Assembly: GCA_002355495.1 (NCBI GenBank)
Contig: AP017424.1
Coordinates: 2,728,001 to 2,792,000 of the forward strand
DNA from: Streptomyces laurentii
GTDB lineage: Bacteria; Actinomycetota; Actinomycetes; Streptomycetales; Streptomycetaceae
DNA: 64,000 nt
Direction: 5' to 3'
A program made the position numbers and the translations under genes. Shown one piece after another: positions 42,067-50,806 of this stretch; position 1 is the first letter of the stretch; each line of letters opens with the position of its first letter. Below the pieces are notes generated by a model that did no database searches, had not been told where the DNA came from, and saw only the letters and a list, made by a program, of their open reading frames with translations.

Positions 42067-43056
42067 ATGAGGGGCGGGGCGGGGGTACGCGCCGCGGGAC
42101 TGGCGGGGGCACTGGTCCTGGCGGCGCTCGCGGTGTCCGGCTGCGGGCTGAAGAGCGGATCGCCGATGGTGGACGACGTGACACCGGGCAAGCTCGGCCA
42201 GGGCGAGCCGCTGAAGGGCGCCTCGCTGACGGTCACCTCCAAGAACTTCAGCGAGAACATCATCCTGGGCCAGATGATCGGGCTCGTCTTCAAGGCGGCG
42301 GGCGCCGAGGTCCTGGACCGGACGAACCTGCCGGGTTCGATCAGCGCGCGCGAGGCGATCGTGAAGGGCGACGCCGACGCGATGTACGAGTACACGGGCA
42401 CCGGCTGGATCACGTACCTCGGCAACTCCGCGCCCATCCCCGACCCGCGGCGGCAGTGGGAGGCGGTGCGCGACGCGGACCGGAGGAACGGGGTGGTGTG
42501 GCTGCCGCAGGCGGCGATGGACAACACGTACGCGCTGGCCGTCAGCCGGAAGAACAACGAGAAGTACCACCTGCGGACGCTCTCGGACGCGGCCGCGCTG
42601 TCGCGGAAGGACCCGTCGGCGGTGACGGTGTGCGTGGAGAACGAGTTCGCCTCGCGCGACGACGGCCTGCTGGGCATGCGGAAGGCGTACGGGATGCGCC
42701 TGCCGGCGGCGAGCATCAAGAAGATGGACGCCGGGATCATCTACACGCAGGTCTCGCAGTCGCACGCGTGCCTGCTGGGCGAGGTGTACACGACGGACGG
42801 CCGGATCCGGGCGATGGACCTGACGGTCCTGGAGGACGACCGGCACTTCTTCCCTCACTACAACGCGGCGCCGGTGGTGCACGCGGCGACGTACGAGAAG
42901 TACCCGGCCCTCGCGAAGCTGCTCGACCCGGTGACGGCGAAGCTGTCGACGGCGGTGGCGCGGGAGCTGAACGCGCAGGTGGACGTGGACGGGCGGGACC
43001 CGCACGACGTGGCGAAGGAGTGGCTGCTCAAGGAGGGCTTCATCAAGGCGGGTTGA
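42067..43056 (+). CDS. Glycine betaine/choline-type substrate-binding lipoprotein
   Basis: A 329-residue extracellular binding protein. The lipobox VSGC puts the lipidated Cys at residue 26. The mature part starts with SLTVTSKNFSENIILGQM, the OpuAC/OpuBC family start, and continues with MYEYTGTGWITYLG. It binds a quaternary amine such as glycine betaine, carnitine or choline and passes it to the permease pair at 39111 and 41097. The ATG at 42067 follows a GGGGCATGAGGGGCGGGG duplication that also spans the previous stop codon. Confidence 0.9.
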   Translation: MRGGAGVRAAGLAGALVLAALAVSGCGLKSGSPMVDDVTPGKLGQGEPLKGASLTVTSKNFSENIILGQMIGLVFKAAGAEVLDRTNLPGSISAREAIVKGDADAMYEYTGTGWITYLGNSAPIPDPRRQWEAVRDADRRNGVVWLPQAAMDNTYALAVSRKNNEKYHLRTLSDAAALSRKDPSAVTVCVENEFASRDDGLLGMRKAYGMRLPAASIKKMDAGIIYTQVSQSHACLLGEVYTTDGRIRAMDLTVLEDDRHFFPHYNAAPVVHAATYEKYPALAKLLDPVTAKLSTAVARELNAQVDVDGRDPHDVAKEWLLKEGFIKAG

Positions 43057-43080
43057 GCCGTCGGGCCCCTCCGGAGCGAG

Positions 43081-43126
43081 TTGCAAAGAAGTTCTGCAAA
43101 AAAGCCTTGCAGAGAGTCCTTTGCAA
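43081..43126. promoter_or_regulatory. Operator-like cluster of TGCAA half-sites before an HTH regulator gene
   Basis: Four half-sites are arranged in nested inverted repeats: TTGCAAAG (43081) with CTTTGCAA (43119), and inside them CTGCAAA with TTGCAG. It lies 15-60 bases before the ATG at 43142 and is strikingly AT-rich for this genome. Autoregulation is the simplest reading. Confidence 0.7.
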
Positions 43127-43141
43127 CTCTACTGTGGAGTC

Positions 43142-43804
43142 ATGCCCGAGAACGAGAACGAGAAGGTGAACGAGACCGCGCACGCGCCGCAGAGCGAGCA
43201 GGGGAAGCCCTCCTCCGCCGAGGGCGCGCCCGCGCCGCCGGAGAACCACGTCCTCAACCCGCGCTCCCTGCGAGCCCTCGCCCACCCCCTGCGCATCCAG
43301 ATGCTGCGCGCCCTGCGGCACCAAGGACCGGCCACCGCGTCCCAACTCGCGGAGAAACTGGGCGAGTCCAGCGGTGCCACCAGCTACCACCTGCGCCAGC
43401 TCGCCGCCCACGGCTTCGTCGAGGACGCGCCGGAGCTCGGCAAGGGACGAGAGCGCTGGTGGAAGGCGGCGGTCAGAGGCACCACCTTCGACGGAGCGCT
43501 CGACAAGGACCCCAACCCCGAGGTCCAGGGCGCCGTCGAGGTCTACCTCCACGAGATCGCGAACATCCACACCCAGGAGCTCAACACCTACCTCGGCACC
43601 CGCGACCACTGGGACGAGATATGGCGGGATTCCTCGGACATGAGCGACTTCACGCTCCACCTCTCGGCCGAGCGCGCGGCCGAGCTCAACCAGAAGATCC
43701 ACGACCTGATCGACGGGTACCGCGACAGCGCCGGCGCCGAGGACCCGGCGACCCAGCGGATACGGATGCACCTGCACGCCTTCCCGCAGGACGGCGTCAA
43801 CTGA
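43142..43804 (+). CDS. ArsR-type winged-helix transcriptional regulator
   Basis: A 220-residue regulator. After a Glu/Pro-rich tail, residues about 38-115 form a winged helix (RSLRALAHPLRIQMLRALRHQGPATASQLAEKLGESSGATSYHLRQLAAHGFVED) typical of the ArsR/HTH_20 group. The C-terminal part (TYLGTRDHWDEIWRDSSDMSDFTLHLSAERAAEL) is an effector or dimer region. It is followed by a small protein and an MFS exporter, a common Streptomyces set, so it probably represses that exporter. The TGCAA cluster lies directly upstream. Confidence 0.9.
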   Translation: MPENENEKVNETAHAPQSEQGKPSSAEGAPAPPENHVLNPRSLRALAHPLRIQMLRALRHQGPATASQLAEKLGESSGATSYHLRQLAAHGFVEDAPELGKGRERWWKAAVRGTTFDGALDKDPNPEVQGAVEVYLHEIANIHTQELNTYLGTRDHWDEIWRDSSDMSDFTLHLSAERAAELNQKIHDLIDGYRDSAGAEDPATQRIRMHLHAFPQDGVN

Positions 43805-43929
43805 CCAGCCGGGCCGTGGCGTTCGTTTGACCCGTACGCCACGGCCTCCACCGCACGACGTCCACTCCCCCGCACAGCCGATCCACCACACCCCGTCGCA
43901 CCACAGCCGACCGGAAGGGTCCTTCAGCC

Positions 43930-44127
43930 ATGCACTCCGACGTCCACCTCACCCTGCACCGTCTGACCGCCACCGAGCTCCGGCACACCGCCGACACCGC
44001 CGCCCCGATGGTTCCGTCCGCTCCGGTACGGGTCCAACTGGGCTGGAAGCTCGTCGAGTTCGGCCTCAAGCTCGCCGTCCCCGGGACGTCGCGCGCCGCG
44101 CTCGCCGGCCGCGCGCTGTCCGCCTGA
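43930..44127 (+). CDS. Small conserved hypothetical protein
   Basis: A 65-residue protein starting MHSDVHLTLHRLTATELRH and containing VQLGWKLVEFGLKLA. GAAGGG precedes the ATG at a good distance, and similar small proteins with the LGWxLVExGLxLA pattern occur in Streptomyces as far as I recall. It is neither clearly a membrane protein nor a known family. Its position between the winged-helix regulator and the MFS gene suggests a link with the exporter. Confidence 0.6.
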   Translation: MHSDVHLTLHRLTATELRHTADTAAPMVPSAPVRVQLGWKLVEFGLKLAVPGTSRAALAGRALSA

Positions 44128-44147
44128 TGCCCTGACGCCTGACCGTC

Positions 44148-44320
44148 ACCCGGATTCCCGCTCGTCCGCCTGACCGTCGCCCGGCTTCCGCTCGTCACGC
44201 CGCCCGTCCGCCGTCCCGCCTGCCCACGCGCCGGCCCACGCGCCGGCCCGGCCGAGCCGCGCCTCCATCGCCGGCATCACCTCATCGCCTTCATCGCCTT
44301 CATCGCCTTCATCGCACCCA
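44148..44320. repeat. Repeat-rich leader of the MFS gene
   Basis: Three simple repeats follow one another: a CCGCCTGACCGTC-CCCGG motif repeated at a period of about 32 bases, CCCACGCGCCGG repeated twice near 44222, and TTCATCGCC repeated three to four times at 44286-44316. The ATG-like words inside are not in frame with the exporter. Confidence 0.6.
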
Positions 44321-44340
44321 TTGCATCCGGGGGAAGCATC

Positions 44341-45675
44341 GTGCGCCTACTCACCCATGCCCGCACACCGCTGGTCACCGTCCTGTCGGCCAACACCGTC
44401 TCGATCAGCGGGAACTCACTCACCCTGATCGGTGTCCCGTGGTTCGCCCTGGAGACCACCGGGAGCGCCGGCAAGGCCGGTCTGGTCGCCTTCTGCGCCG
44501 CCGCCCCCGTCGTCGTCTCCGCTCTCGCGGGCGGACCCGTCATCGACCGGATCGGCCGCCGCCGGGTCTCCATCGCCTCCGACCTGGTCTGCGCCCTCGC
44601 GCTCGCCGCGATCCCGCTGCTCAACCAGGCCGGAGTGCTGCGGTTCTGGATGCTGTGCGCGCTGATGGCGGTCACCGGTCTCTTCCACGCCCCCGGCGAG
44701 ACCGCCCGCAACGTCCTCATCCCCGACCTCGCCCGGCACGCCGGTACCCCGCTCAGCCGGGCCGCCAGCCTCTACGACGCCGTCTCGCGCGGCGCCCGGA
44801 TGATCGGCGCCGCCGTCGGCGGTCTGCTGGTGGCGGCGCTGGGCGCCGACACCGTGCTGTACGTCGACGGCGCCACGTTCCTGGTCTCGGCGCTGCTCGT
44901 CCTCGCGGGCCTGCGGGGCATCCCGTCGGCCGAACCCCATCGCGACGCACCGGCGTTGAACCTCACCGCCTACCGCGCCGACCTGCGCGAGGGCTACTCC
45001 TTCCTGCTGCGCAACCGGCTGCTGCTCGCCGTCAACCTCATGGTGATGGTCACCAACGGGCTGGCCATGAGCTGGAGTTCGGTCCTGATGCCGATCCACG
45101 CCCGCGAGGAGCTCGGCGGAGCGTCCGCGCAGGGCCTGCTGGTCGCCGTCTTCGGCGGCAGCGCCCTCGCCGGCGCGCTGCTCTACGGTGTGCTGGGCCA
45201 CCACGTCCCGCGCCGGCCGGTCTTCACCGTCGGCTTCCTGATATCCACCGCTCCCATCCTCACCGCGGCCTTCACCGACACCATCCCGCCGATGGTCGTG
45301 GCGGCGGCGTTCGGCGGGCTCGGCGCCGGGGTGCTCAACCCGATCCTCAGCACCGCCTTCTACGAGGTGGTCCCCGACGCGCTGCGCAGCCGCGTCGGCG
45401 GCGCGAGCACGGCCGCCGTCCTGCTCACCACCCCGCTCGGCGGCCTGGTCGCCGGCCTCCTGGTCGACAGCCTGGGCATCACGGCGGCGCTGCTCCTGGT
45501 CGGCGGGTCGTTCTTCCTGGCCACCCTGTCGCCGCTGGTGTTCCCGGTCTGGCGCGAGCTGGACGCCCCGGCCAAGATCTCCGAGGACGGCGGTGCGGCC
45601 GGCCCGGCTAGCAGCTCGGGACCTTCGACTCCTGTCCCTGCTCCAGAGAGTGAAGCGACGACACCGCGTCGCTGA
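44341..45675 (+). CDS. MFS transporter
   Basis: A 444-residue major facilitator protein with about eleven or twelve membrane segments. It includes GGPVIDRIGRRRVSIASDLVCALALAAIPLL, the cytoplasmic loop 2-3 motif A variant of drug exporters, and APGETARNVLIPDLA. The substrate is unknown. The GTG at 44341 has GGGGAAG upstream. Its C-terminal ~23 residues (SSGPSTPVPAPESEATTPRR) overlap the convergent S16 gene by 68 bases on opposite strands, so its tail is translated from that gene's complement. Confidence 0.87.
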   Translation: MRLLTHARTPLVTVLSANTVSISGNSLTLIGVPWFALETTGSAGKAGLVAFCAAAPVVVSALAGGPVIDRIGRRRVSIASDLVCALALAAIPLLNQAGVLRFWMLCALMAVTGLFHAPGETARNVLIPDLARHAGTPLSRAASLYDAVSRGARMIGAAVGGLLVAALGADTVLYVDGATFLVSALLVLAGLRGIPSAEPHRDAPALNLTAYRADLREGYSFLLRNRLLLAVNLMVMVTNGLAMSWSSVLMPIHAREELGGASAQGLLVAVFGGSALAGALLYGVLGHHVPRRPVFTVGFLISTAPILTAAFTDTIPPMVVAAAFGGLGAGVLNPILSTAFYEVVPDALRSRVGGASTAAVLLTTPLGGLVAGLLVDSLGITAALLLVGGSFFLATLSPLVFPVWRELDAPAKISEDGGAAGPASSSGPSTPVPAPESEATTPRR

Positions 45676-46411
45676 GCGCGGTGACGGGGACGAGCCGCAG
45701 GCCCTTCGGCAGCTCGCTCTGCGCCTGGGAGCACTCGCCCTTCGGCACCAGGAAGACGGTGGCGCCGTCACGGGCGGCGGCCTGCGTCTTCAGGGCGACA
45801 CCGCCGACGGCGCCGACCGTCCCGTCCGGGTCGATCGTGCCCGTACCGGCGATGGTCCGGCCGCCGGTCAGATCGCCGCCCTTCCCATTGCCGTCGATCT
45901 TGTCGACGATGCCGAGGGAGAAGAGCAGTCCGGCGCTGGGGCCGCCGACGTCGGCGAGGTGCAGGTTCACCTTCACCTTGTTCGGGTCGAGCTTCAGATA
46001 GTCGAGGGCGGCCAGGGAGGCGGCGTCCTGCGACTCCTTCATCTCGCCGAGGTTGTGCTTCTGGATCTCCTGATCGGACTCCCCCGTCGGATAGACGGAG
46101 GACTTCGGCAGCACCGCCCGGTCGGTGCGGAACCAGGCGTCGGCCACCTCGGAGAAGCCGATGGACGCGGACGGCCCGGTCGCCAGGATCGTGGTCATCC
46201 GCAGCTGGCCCTCGGTCGGGCGGACCGGGGCGCCGGAGACGGTGATCACCTCGCGGCCCTGGTCCTTGCCGAGCACGTCGGCGGTCGTGCCGGGCTGCGC
46301 GATGGCGAACGGCAGCGGCGCGAACCCGGCGGCGGCGAACAGTCCGGCGACGGGCAGCGCGCACAGCGCGAGGGCACGGGCGCGGGGAAGACGGGCGAGT
46401 CGGGAGAACAC
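45608..46411 (-). CDS. Secreted/membrane S16 (Lon-type) serine protease domain protein
   Basis: A 267-residue protein. A hydrophobic signal segment (LALCALPVAGLFAAAGFAPLPFAIAQPG) precedes a C-terminal S16 domain with the Ser-Lys dyad Ser159 (VGGPSAGLLFSLG) and Lys208 (VGGVALKTQAA). There is no AAA+ ATPase. In mycobacteria and bacilli such PDZ-S16 proteins act in membrane quality control, but no clear PDZ domain is left here. GTG at 46411; TAGATT lies a few bases upstream. Its 3' end overlaps the MFS gene. Confidence 0.87.
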   Translation of the reverse strand: MFSRLARLPRARALALCALPVAGLFAAAGFAPLPFAIAQPGTTADVLGKDQGREVITVSGAPVRPTEGQLRMTTILATGPSASIGFSEVADAWFRTDRAVLPKSSVYPTGESDQEIQKHNLGEMKESQDAASLAALDYLKLDPNKVKVNLHLADVGGPSAGLLFSLGIVDKIDGNGKGGDLTGGRTIAGTGTIDPDGTVGAVGGVALKTQAAARDGATVFLVPKGECSQAQSELPKGLRLVPVTALSDAVSSLHSLEQGQESKVPSC

Positions 46412-46497
46412 GCCCCCAATCTACTGGTCGCCCGCCGGAAGCCGCCCGCACACCCGCCAGGGCCCCGGCCCGCCGCGAGGCCGGGCGGGGCGTTTCC

Positions 46498-47598
46498 TCA
46501 GCGCCGGGCGCTCCGGGCGCACCCCTTGTGGGCGTCGAAGAAGGCGCGCAGGCGCCGGCGGAGCGCGGCCAGGCGGGCGGCCGGGTCGGCGGTGCCGACG
46601 AGCGCGGCCCGCGTGGCGGAGGTCACGAGCCCGGCGGCCTGGAGAGCGGGGACGAGGGCGGCGTAGTCGGTGAAGGCCCAGTGGCCGCTGCCGGCCAGCA
46701 GGGCCCGCTCTCCGGCGCGCCCGGCCCAGGAGCGGGTGAGGCGGCCGGCACCGTCGAAGCCGTCCGTACGGAAGAGGAGGAGGGGGCGGTCGAAGCCGTC
46801 CAGGGGGTCGAGGTCGAGGTAGCCCTCCAGGTTCGCCACCGCGCGGACGCGGCGGTCGGCGTGGGCCGTCGAGACGGCGGCGGTGCCGCCGGCCGAGTGG
46901 CCGTAGATCCCGGTGGTGGTGGCCGGGGGCAGGCCGGCGAGTCCGTCGCCGAGGACCCGGTGGAGGACGAGGCGGAGGTCTCCGACCCGCGTGTCGATCA
47001 TGGTGCGGAAGGTCGCCGGGTCCGGTTCGCCGCGCAGCACGGTGTAGCGCATTCCGCCGGGCAGGTCCACCTGGCTGGCGTCGCCGGGGTGGTCGAAGAG
47101 GACGACGACCCGGCCGTGGCTGGCCAGGTCCTCGGCGAGGCTCGTGCCGAGGGTGCGGGAGTCCCCGCCGCCCGGGCTGTACAGCAGCGCGGGCAGGCGC
47201 CCGGGCAGCGGCGGCGCGGCCAGGTGCCCGTGGGTGAGGACGGCGCCCCAGTCCACCGTGCCGGGCGCGGGCAGGCCGGGGTGCACGAAGGGTGCCAGGT
47301 CGGCGAATTCCCGGGCGGCCGCCGGGGTGAGCTGGGGGACGCGGGGGCGGCCCTGGACGTCGCGGGCCGGGTACAGGACGGTGAGCATCACCTCCCGCGC
47401 TCCGCCCTCCCAGGGGTCGATGCGGGTCGGGTCGGTGAGGTGGACGGTGCGCAGGCCGACGGGGTGGGGCCCGGTGGGCGCGGGCAGCCGGAGCACGGGC
47501 CCGGCCGTCGGCGCCGTCGCCGCCCGCGCGGCCGTGGGCAGGAGGGCGGTCGCGGCGCCGAGCACGGCGCCTTGGAGGAGAGTGCGTCGAGAGGTCAT
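46498..47598 (-). CDS. Secreted alpha/beta hydrolase (Tat signal)
   Basis: A 366-residue alpha/beta-fold enzyme with a twin-arginine signal (MTSRRTLLQGAVLGAATALLPTAARA). The nucleophile Ser235 lies in IYGHSAGGTAA. An early FDHPGDAS loop and a late LAGSGHWAF His provide the rest of a PAF-acetylhydrolase or chlorophyllase-like triad. The substrate is probably an ester or lipid. The ATG at 47598 has AGGA 8 bases upstream. It lies between the S16 gene and the ArsR gene (divergent from the latter). Confidence 0.85.
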   Translation of the reverse strand: MTSRRTLLQGAVLGAATALLPTAARAATAPTAGPVLRLPAPTGPHPVGLRTVHLTDPTRIDPWEGGAREVMLTVLYPARDVQGRPRVPQLTPAAAREFADLAPFVHPGLPAPGTVDWGAVLTHGHLAAPPLPGRLPALLYSPGGGDSRTLGTSLAEDLASHGRVVVLFDHPGDASQVDLPGGMRYTVLRGEPDPATFRTMIDTRVGDLRLVLHRVLGDGLAGLPPATTTGIYGHSAGGTAAVSTAHADRRVRAVANLEGYLDLDPLDGFDRPLLLFRTDGFDGAGRLTRSWAGRAGERALLAGSGHWAFTDYAALVPALQAAGLVTSATRAALVGTADPAARLAALRRRLRAFFDAHKGCARSARR

Positions 47599-47683
47599 GC
47601 GGGCATCCTGGGTCCGGGGGCCGGGGTGGCACGACGCTTCAGGCCCTGTCCGAAAGGCGGGCGGAAGAGGGGGAGTCGCGGTA

Positions 47684-48709
47684 GTGCCGGGCTTGCGTAT
47701 CCATTTCACGGCGGCCGATGTCGCCCGCGTCCGCTTCGCGCCGCGTCCGGCGCCGCTGCAGGAGTTGCACGCGGCCCTGGCGACGGCGGTCATGCCGGGC
47801 CGGGACCCGTTGTTCGACCACTGGCGCGGCCGGGTCCTGCGCGCCCTGCCGGCCGCCGCGGACCCGCTCGCCGACCTGGTGCCGGCCGACCGCCCGCCGG
47901 TTTTCCTGGACGTCCTCGCCGACACCCTCGACGACAGCTTCGAGCAGATCCGCGCGACCCGCCCGGAGACGGTCCGCGCCGAGCTGGAGCGGGTGTACGG
48001 AGCCGGGGCGCCGCCCCGTTGGGTGCGGGGCCTGCACGCGGGCGAGGAGGCGTCCTGGCGCGCCGTGCGCCGGGCCCAGCGGGCCGCGTACGAGACGGTC
48101 CTCGCCCCGGTGTGGCCGCTGGTACGGGATCTGCACCGCGACGCGTTCGCCCGGCACGCCCTGACGGCCGCCGAACACGGACTGGCCGCCGCGCTGACGG
48201 CCCTCGCCCCGGGCTCCCGCTTCGACGGCACCGTCTGGCGGTGGCCGGCGTCCTCGCCGCGGGCCGCCGGACGCGATGTCCGGCTCGACGGCCGGGGCCT
48301 GGTGCTGCTGCCGACCTTCCACCACCCGGCGGGCCCACTGCTCCAGGACCGTCCGGGCCGTCCCGTGGTGCTCACCTACCCGTCGGGCACCGGCCTCCCG
48401 CCGTCACCGGACGGCTCCGGCTCCGGCGTCGGCTCCCGCACCGGATCCACCGCCTCGGACGATCCGCTCGCGCCCGTTCTGGGCCGTACCCGGGCGGAGT
48501 TGCTGCGGCTGCTCGCCGAGCCCCGCTCGACGACGGAGCTGGCCCGCGCGCTGCGGGTGAGCAACGCGACGGCGTCCGAGCACGCGGCGGCGCTGCGCGC
48601 GGCGGGCCTGGTCCGGACGGCCCGCGCGGGCCGTTCCGTACGCCATGAGCGCACGGCGCTGGGGGAGTTGACGGCGGGCACGCGCCCCGCCGGGCCGGGG
48701 TCCGCGTAG
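47684..48709 (+). CDS. ArsR-family regulator with long N-terminal domain
   Basis: A 341-residue protein. A large N-terminal domain of unknown type (IHFTAADVARVRFAPRPAPLQELHAAL, WRAVRRAQRAAYETVLAPVWPLV) is followed by a C-terminal winged helix (PVLGRTRAELLRLLAEPRSTTELARALRVSNATASEHAAALRAAGLVRTARAGRSVRHERT), the reverse of the usual ArsR order. This domain pair is a known actinobacterial form of ArsR regulators. GTG at 47684 has GGGGGAG 8 bases upstream. It is divergent from the hydrolase gene and may regulate it. Confidence 0.85.
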   Translation: MPGLRIHFTAADVARVRFAPRPAPLQELHAALATAVMPGRDPLFDHWRGRVLRALPAAADPLADLVPADRPPVFLDVLADTLDDSFEQIRATRPETVRAELERVYGAGAPPRWVRGLHAGEEASWRAVRRAQRAAYETVLAPVWPLVRDLHRDAFARHALTAAEHGLAAALTALAPGSRFDGTVWRWPASSPRAAGRDVRLDGRGLVLLPTFHHPAGPLLQDRPGRPVVLTYPSGTGLPPSPDGSGSGVGSRTGSTASDDPLAPVLGRTRAELLRLLAEPRSTTELARALRVSNATASEHAAALRAAGLVRTARAGRSVRHERTALGELTAGTRPAGPGSA

Positions 48710-48828
48710 GGAAATCCCTACTTCGTTCCTGAGGGTTGCGGCAGTGCCACGGGGCGGAGCAACGTGATCGACTGCTCGTGGCGATACGGGACACGGGATG
48801 CGGGATACGGGTCGGCGGAGGGTGGACG

Positions 48829-49512
48829 ATGAGAGTCCGGATCGGGTACGCGGCGTGGATCGTGGGGGTGGTGCAGTTCTTCGTCGTCCACGGGATCGCC
48901 GAGTCGGCGTGGACCACCCCGTACAGCTGGGCGCACAACAACATCAGCGACCTGGGCAACGCCGTGTGCGCCCTCCGGTCGGAGCCCGAGCCGCGGTACA
49001 TCTGCTCACCCGAACACGGTCTGATGAACGGGTCGTTCATCGCCCTCGGCGTGCTGTTCCTGCTCGGCGTGGTGCTGACGGGCGGGGCGCTGTGGCGCCG
49101 GGGTCCGGCCGCCATGGCGGCTCGGGTGCTGCTGGCCGGGGCGGGCGTGGGGTTCGCGCTGGCCGGACTGGCCCCGGCGGACGTCAACGAGAACACGCAC
49201 GTCCTGGGCGCCCTCTTGATCATGCTGCTGGGCAACGCCGGTCTTGTGCTCACCGGGTTCGTCCTGGTGCGGGGCGTCCCGGCGACGCTGCGGTGGGGCG
49301 GTGTGGTGTGGGGCGTGGTGGCGATCGCGGCGTTCGGACTGTTCCTGTCCCGCACCTACCTCGGCCTCGGCATGGGCGGCATGGAACGGGTTGCCGCACT
49401 GCCGCTGCTGGCCTGGGTGCTGTCCGTCGGCGTCCACGGTCTGACCGACCGCGCGGCGCGTGCGTCCCGGGCGGTGCCGGCGGCGCGGGGGCGGCTCGGT
49501 CACGACGGCTGA
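48829..49512 (+). CDS. DUF998 family membrane protein
   Basis: A 227-residue protein with six predicted membrane segments. The family marks are the N-terminal AAWIVGVVQFFVVHGIAESAW and the conserved periplasmic HNNISDLGNAVCA motif after the first segment. DUF998 function is unknown. The ATG at 48829 follows GGAGGG. It lies 119 bases after the ArsR-family gene in the same direction. Confidence 0.85.
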   Translation: MRVRIGYAAWIVGVVQFFVVHGIAESAWTTPYSWAHNNISDLGNAVCALRSEPEPRYICSPEHGLMNGSFIALGVLFLLGVVLTGGALWRRGPAAMAARVLLAGAGVGFALAGLAPADVNENTHVLGALLIMLLGNAGLVLTGFVLVRGVPATLRWGGVVWGVVAIAAFGLFLSRTYLGLGMGGMERVAALPLLAWVLSVGVHGLTDRAARASRAVPAARGRLGHDG

Positions 49513-49672
49513 GCGGGCCGCGCGTCCATGGCGTACGGCGACGGGAGCGGCCGAGGCGACGGGAGCGACGGGAGCGACGGCGGCGCCAGGATCACGGGCC
49601 CGCCCCCGGAGCCGTATCCCGCCGCCCGCCAACCCCCTGACCGGGCCGGCCTGTTCGGGCGTGCCTACGACG

Positions 49673-50314
49673 TCAGCGCAGGGCGTCGGCGACCTCGCGG
49701 GCCGCGTCCACGACCCGCGGGCCGACCCGCTCCGGCACCGCGTCCGACAGCATGACGACGCCGACGCTGCCTTCTATGCCGGTCACGCCGACCAGCGGGG
49801 CGGCGGCACCGCTCGCGCCCGCCTCCAGCTCGCCGTGGGTGAGCGTGAACCCGGCTTCGGCGAGTTCGCCCTGGCGGGCGGCGAGGATCGCGCGGCCGGC
49901 GGCGCCCCGGTCCAGCGGGTGGCGGAAGCCGGCCCGGTAGGCCACGTGGTAGTCGGTCCACGTCGGCTCGACGACGGCGACGGCGAGCGCCTCCGCTCCG
50001 TCGACGAGCGTCAGATGGGCCGTCGCCCCTATGTCCTCGGCGAGCGAGCGCAGCGCGGGCAGCGCGGCCTCCCGTACGAGGGGGTGCACCTGCCGGCCGA
50101 GGCGCAGCACCCCGAGGCCGACGCGGGCGCGGCCGCCGAGGTCGCGGCGGACGAGGGCGTGCTGTTCGAGGGTGGCCAGCAGGCGGTAGACGACGGTCCG
50201 GTTCACGCCGAGTCGGTTGGACAACTCGGTGACGGTCAGGCCGTGGTCGGTGTCGGCGAGCAGTTTGAGGACTCGAAGTCCCCGGTCGAGCGTCTGGGAG
50301 GTCTCCGCGGTCAC
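49673..50314 (-). CDS. IclR-family transcriptional regulator
   Basis: A 213-residue regulator with an N-terminal winged helix (TLDRGLRVLKLLADTDHGLTVTELSNRLGVNRTVVYRLLATLEQHALV) and a C-terminal effector domain (LVREAALPALRSLAEDIGATAHLTLVDGAEALAVAVVEP; HPLDRGAAGRAILAARQGELAEAGFTLTHGELEAGASG). It is at the short end of the family. The target is not adjacent. GTG at 50314, with GAGAGGG upstream. Confidence 0.9.
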   Translation of the reverse strand: MTAETSQTLDRGLRVLKLLADTDHGLTVTELSNRLGVNRTVVYRLLATLEQHALVRRDLGGRARVGLGVLRLGRQVHPLVREAALPALRSLAEDIGATAHLTLVDGAEALAVAVVEPTWTDYHVAYRAGFRHPLDRGAAGRAILAARQGELAEAGFTLTHGELEAGASGAAAPLVGVTGIEGSVGVVMLSDAVPERVGPRVVDAAREVADALR

Positions 50315-50653
50315 GACGCCCTCTCCTTCGGAGTGAGTGACGGCGGGCGGCGCTCACGGAGGGCGCGGCACCGGTCCCATCGGCGACGCACGTCAGCGGC
50401 CGCCGGCAGGACGGGGTTGCACCGGCTGCGCTCCGTGGCGGCGTTGCCACGGGGCGGTTGCTTGAGCCGGGAGAGTAGCGAGCTGCTCCGCTCAGCGGAA
50501 GACCTCGTCCAGAATCCGGGCGTGTGCGACCTGATACGCGCGGTTCGGGACCTAAGTCGCCTGAACAAGGGACTTTGGCGGACAACGACGCCCGGTTCGT
50601 CCCCGTACCGTGTGGGTTGTGCGAGGCCGACCGTGGGGGCCGCGCCTTGCCAT
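50315..50653. other. 339-base region upstream of the IclR-family gene
   Basis: It must contain the IclR gene promoter on the minus strand. I see no operator palindrome, RNA or protein gene. One stretch near 50540-50590 has lower GC. Confidence 0.45.
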
Positions 50654-50692
50654 GAGTGAGGCCCGTACGCCGTCGGCGTACGGGCCTCACTC
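50654..50692 (-). terminator. Terminator after the DEAD/DEAH helicase gene
   Basis: A perfect 18-base-pair stem (GAGTGAGGCCCGTACGCC and its complement) around loop GTC, about 115 bases past the helicase stop on the minus strand. Confidence 0.8.
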
Positions 50693-50741
50693 ACACGCGC
50701 GGCCGCCTCGCGTCCGCGTCGTGAACGGGGTCACGGACGCG

Positions 50742-50789
50742 GTCGCGGAGGGCGTCGCGGAGGGGGTCGCGGAGGGGGTCGCGGAGGGG
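50742..50789. repeat. 12-base tandem repeat near the helicase gene 3' end
   Basis: The unit GTCGCGGAGGGG (first copy ends in C) occurs four times without spacing, between the terminator and the helicase stop. Confidence 0.9.
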
Positions 50790-50806
50790 AATCGGAAGGG
50801 GACGAA

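Noticed and set aside
50742..50789. CRISPR array
   Set aside because: Four contiguous 12-base copies without spacers are a simple tandem repeat; no cas genes are nearby and no array was seen elsewhere.
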